6,728 nucleotides of DNA from Myxococcales bacterium (GTDB taxonomy: Bacteria > Myxococcota_A > Polyangia > Polyangiales > JADJMO01), in NCBI GenBank assembly GCA_021783935.1, contig JAJXTK010000358.1, positions 1 through 6,728 of the forward strand, given 5' to 3'. A program made the position numbers and the translations under genes. The notes beneath the pieces were generated by a model that saw only the letters and a program-made list of their open reading frames with translations, searched no databases and was not told the DNA's origin. Each line of letters starts with the position of its first letter. Position 1 is the stretch's first letter. Below are positions 6,131 through 6,728 of this stretch, piece by piece.

Positions 6131-6728
6131 CTACTTCGTGTCGAACACCAGATTGTCGATCGCGACGCTCACCGCGCCCGTGTTCCCCGTGTCGTTCGAG
6201 AGCCCCGCGGCGAGCGTGATCGCCGTCGGCGAGAGGTCTTGCGGCTTCAGCGTGCCGTTCGACCGCCCGACGTTGACGCCGTCGTGCGTGACCGTGAGCG
6301 AGCCGTCGTTCAGGTTCGCGGAGACCCCCCAGCGGCCGCTCCACTGCCCCGCGGTGGGCGTCATGTTCAGCACGGTGAAGTGGAAGTTGCGCCCCGCCGC
6401 CTGCGAGTCGTTCCAACCGAGGTTCAGCGCGCCCTTGTTGCCGATGTAGAGGTAGACGATCGCGTCGCTCTGCGGGTTGGTGCCGAGCACGATCGCGCAG
6501 AGCACCGCCGCGTCGAGGAACCCCACCGCCTGGCGATCGACGCGCAGGTCGTACTCGAGCCGTATCGTGCTCGGCTTGCTGCCGAGCGGCCAGGGGGCGT
6601 GCGCGACGTAGGCCTGGTCGTCGTTGCCCGCCGTGGCGAGCAGCGCGTGCGGCGGGCTCACGGCGCCGGCGGGCTGCGACAGCGAAAGCGTGCCGTTGCC
6701 TCCGAGCTCGCCGGACCACCGCGTGACC
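6131..6728 (-). CDS. Lectin-like (LamG/concanavalin jelly-roll) protein, 5'-truncated
   Basis: The frame is open to the right edge, leaving 198 visible C-terminal residues; the beginning, probably a signal peptide or lipobox, is outside. A GTG at 6661 could be taken as a start, but I reject it. It has no ribosome site, and the upstream in-frame codons read VTRWSGELGGNGTLSLSQP, which looks like continuous beta-sandwich protein. The sequence has the alternating strand pattern of a laminin-G/concanavalin-A-like jelly roll. It shows a SPPHALLA segment, IRLEYDLRVD, WSGRWGVSANL with SLTVTHDG (a strand pair before a beta turn), then AITLAAGLS and a final strand AVSVAIDNLVFDTK at the C-terminus. Similar domains are frequent in Polyangia surface lipoproteins, where they are presumed to bind carbohydrate or other surface ligands; no binding residues can be named here. 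The lipoprotein gene follows after 84 bp (48 bp if its GTG start is used), so cotranscription is plausible. No terminator is evident between them. Confidence 0.86.
   Translation of the reverse strand, partial: VTRWSGELGGNGTLSLSQPAGAVSPPHALLATAGNDDQAYVAHAPWPLGSKPSTIRLEYDLRVDRQAVGFLDAAVLCAIVLGTNPQSDAIVYLYIGNKGALNLGWNDSQAAGRNFHFTVLNMTPTAGQWSGRWGVSANLNDGSLTVTHDGVNVGRSNGTLKPQDLSPTAITLAAGLSNDTGNTGAVSVAIDNLVFDTK

Noticed and set aside
4569..6719. A 716-codon minus-strand frame covering both rightmost genes
   Set aside because: It is Arg/His-rich throughout and is the frame-shifted shadow of the lipoprotein and lectin-like genes, whose real frames have a signal peptide, lipobox and beta-strand patterns.

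Overview
The window is very GC-rich, with strong G/C bias at third codon positions. It carries lipoproteins whose mature N-terminus is an Asp/Ala-rich low-complexity linker, and a von Willebrand A (VWA)/DUF4159 gene pair. This combination is typical of Myxococcota, most likely the Polyangia (Polyangiales/Sandaracinaceae-like). The assignment is inferred from gene style only; no rRNA or other marker gene is present.

Layout. A 5'-truncated S9A prolyl-oligopeptidase-type serine peptidase runs rightward from the left edge to 1455. Everything else runs leftward. In transcription order these genes are: a 5'-truncated lectin-like (jelly-roll) protein (6728-6131); a lipoprotein of unknown function (6046-4817); a 260-bp non-coding gap holding a hexanucleotide tandem repeat (4667-4786); a Tat-exported DUF4159 protein (4556-3795); and a large membrane-anchored VWA / glutamine-amidotransferase-like protein (3781-1475). 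The peptidase and the VWA gene converge with only 19 bp between their stops, and a short hairpin sits at that junction.

How the genes relate. DUF4159 and VWA are 13 bp apart and almost certainly cotranscribed. In many bacteria these two families occur with a MoxR AAA+ ATPase and a DUF58 protein, in a cell-envelope system whose exact job is poorly defined. Neither partner is in this window, and the next genes upstream are unrelated envelope lipoprotein types. The two rightmost genes encode predicted surface or periplasmic proteins and may form a second transcription unit. The peptidase appears functionally independent.

Most notable signals. First, the hexamer array lies in frame behind the lipoprotein's TAG stop; in that frame it would encode an acidic Asp-Thr/Ala tail with genome-typical codons. 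Second, the amidotransferase-like domain contains no cysteine and so cannot be a classical amidotransferase. Third, the peptidase has an Asn where mammalian prolyl oligopeptidase has its proline-stacking Trp. I see no convincing evidence of a wholly new system, mobile element, CRISPR array or RNA gene.
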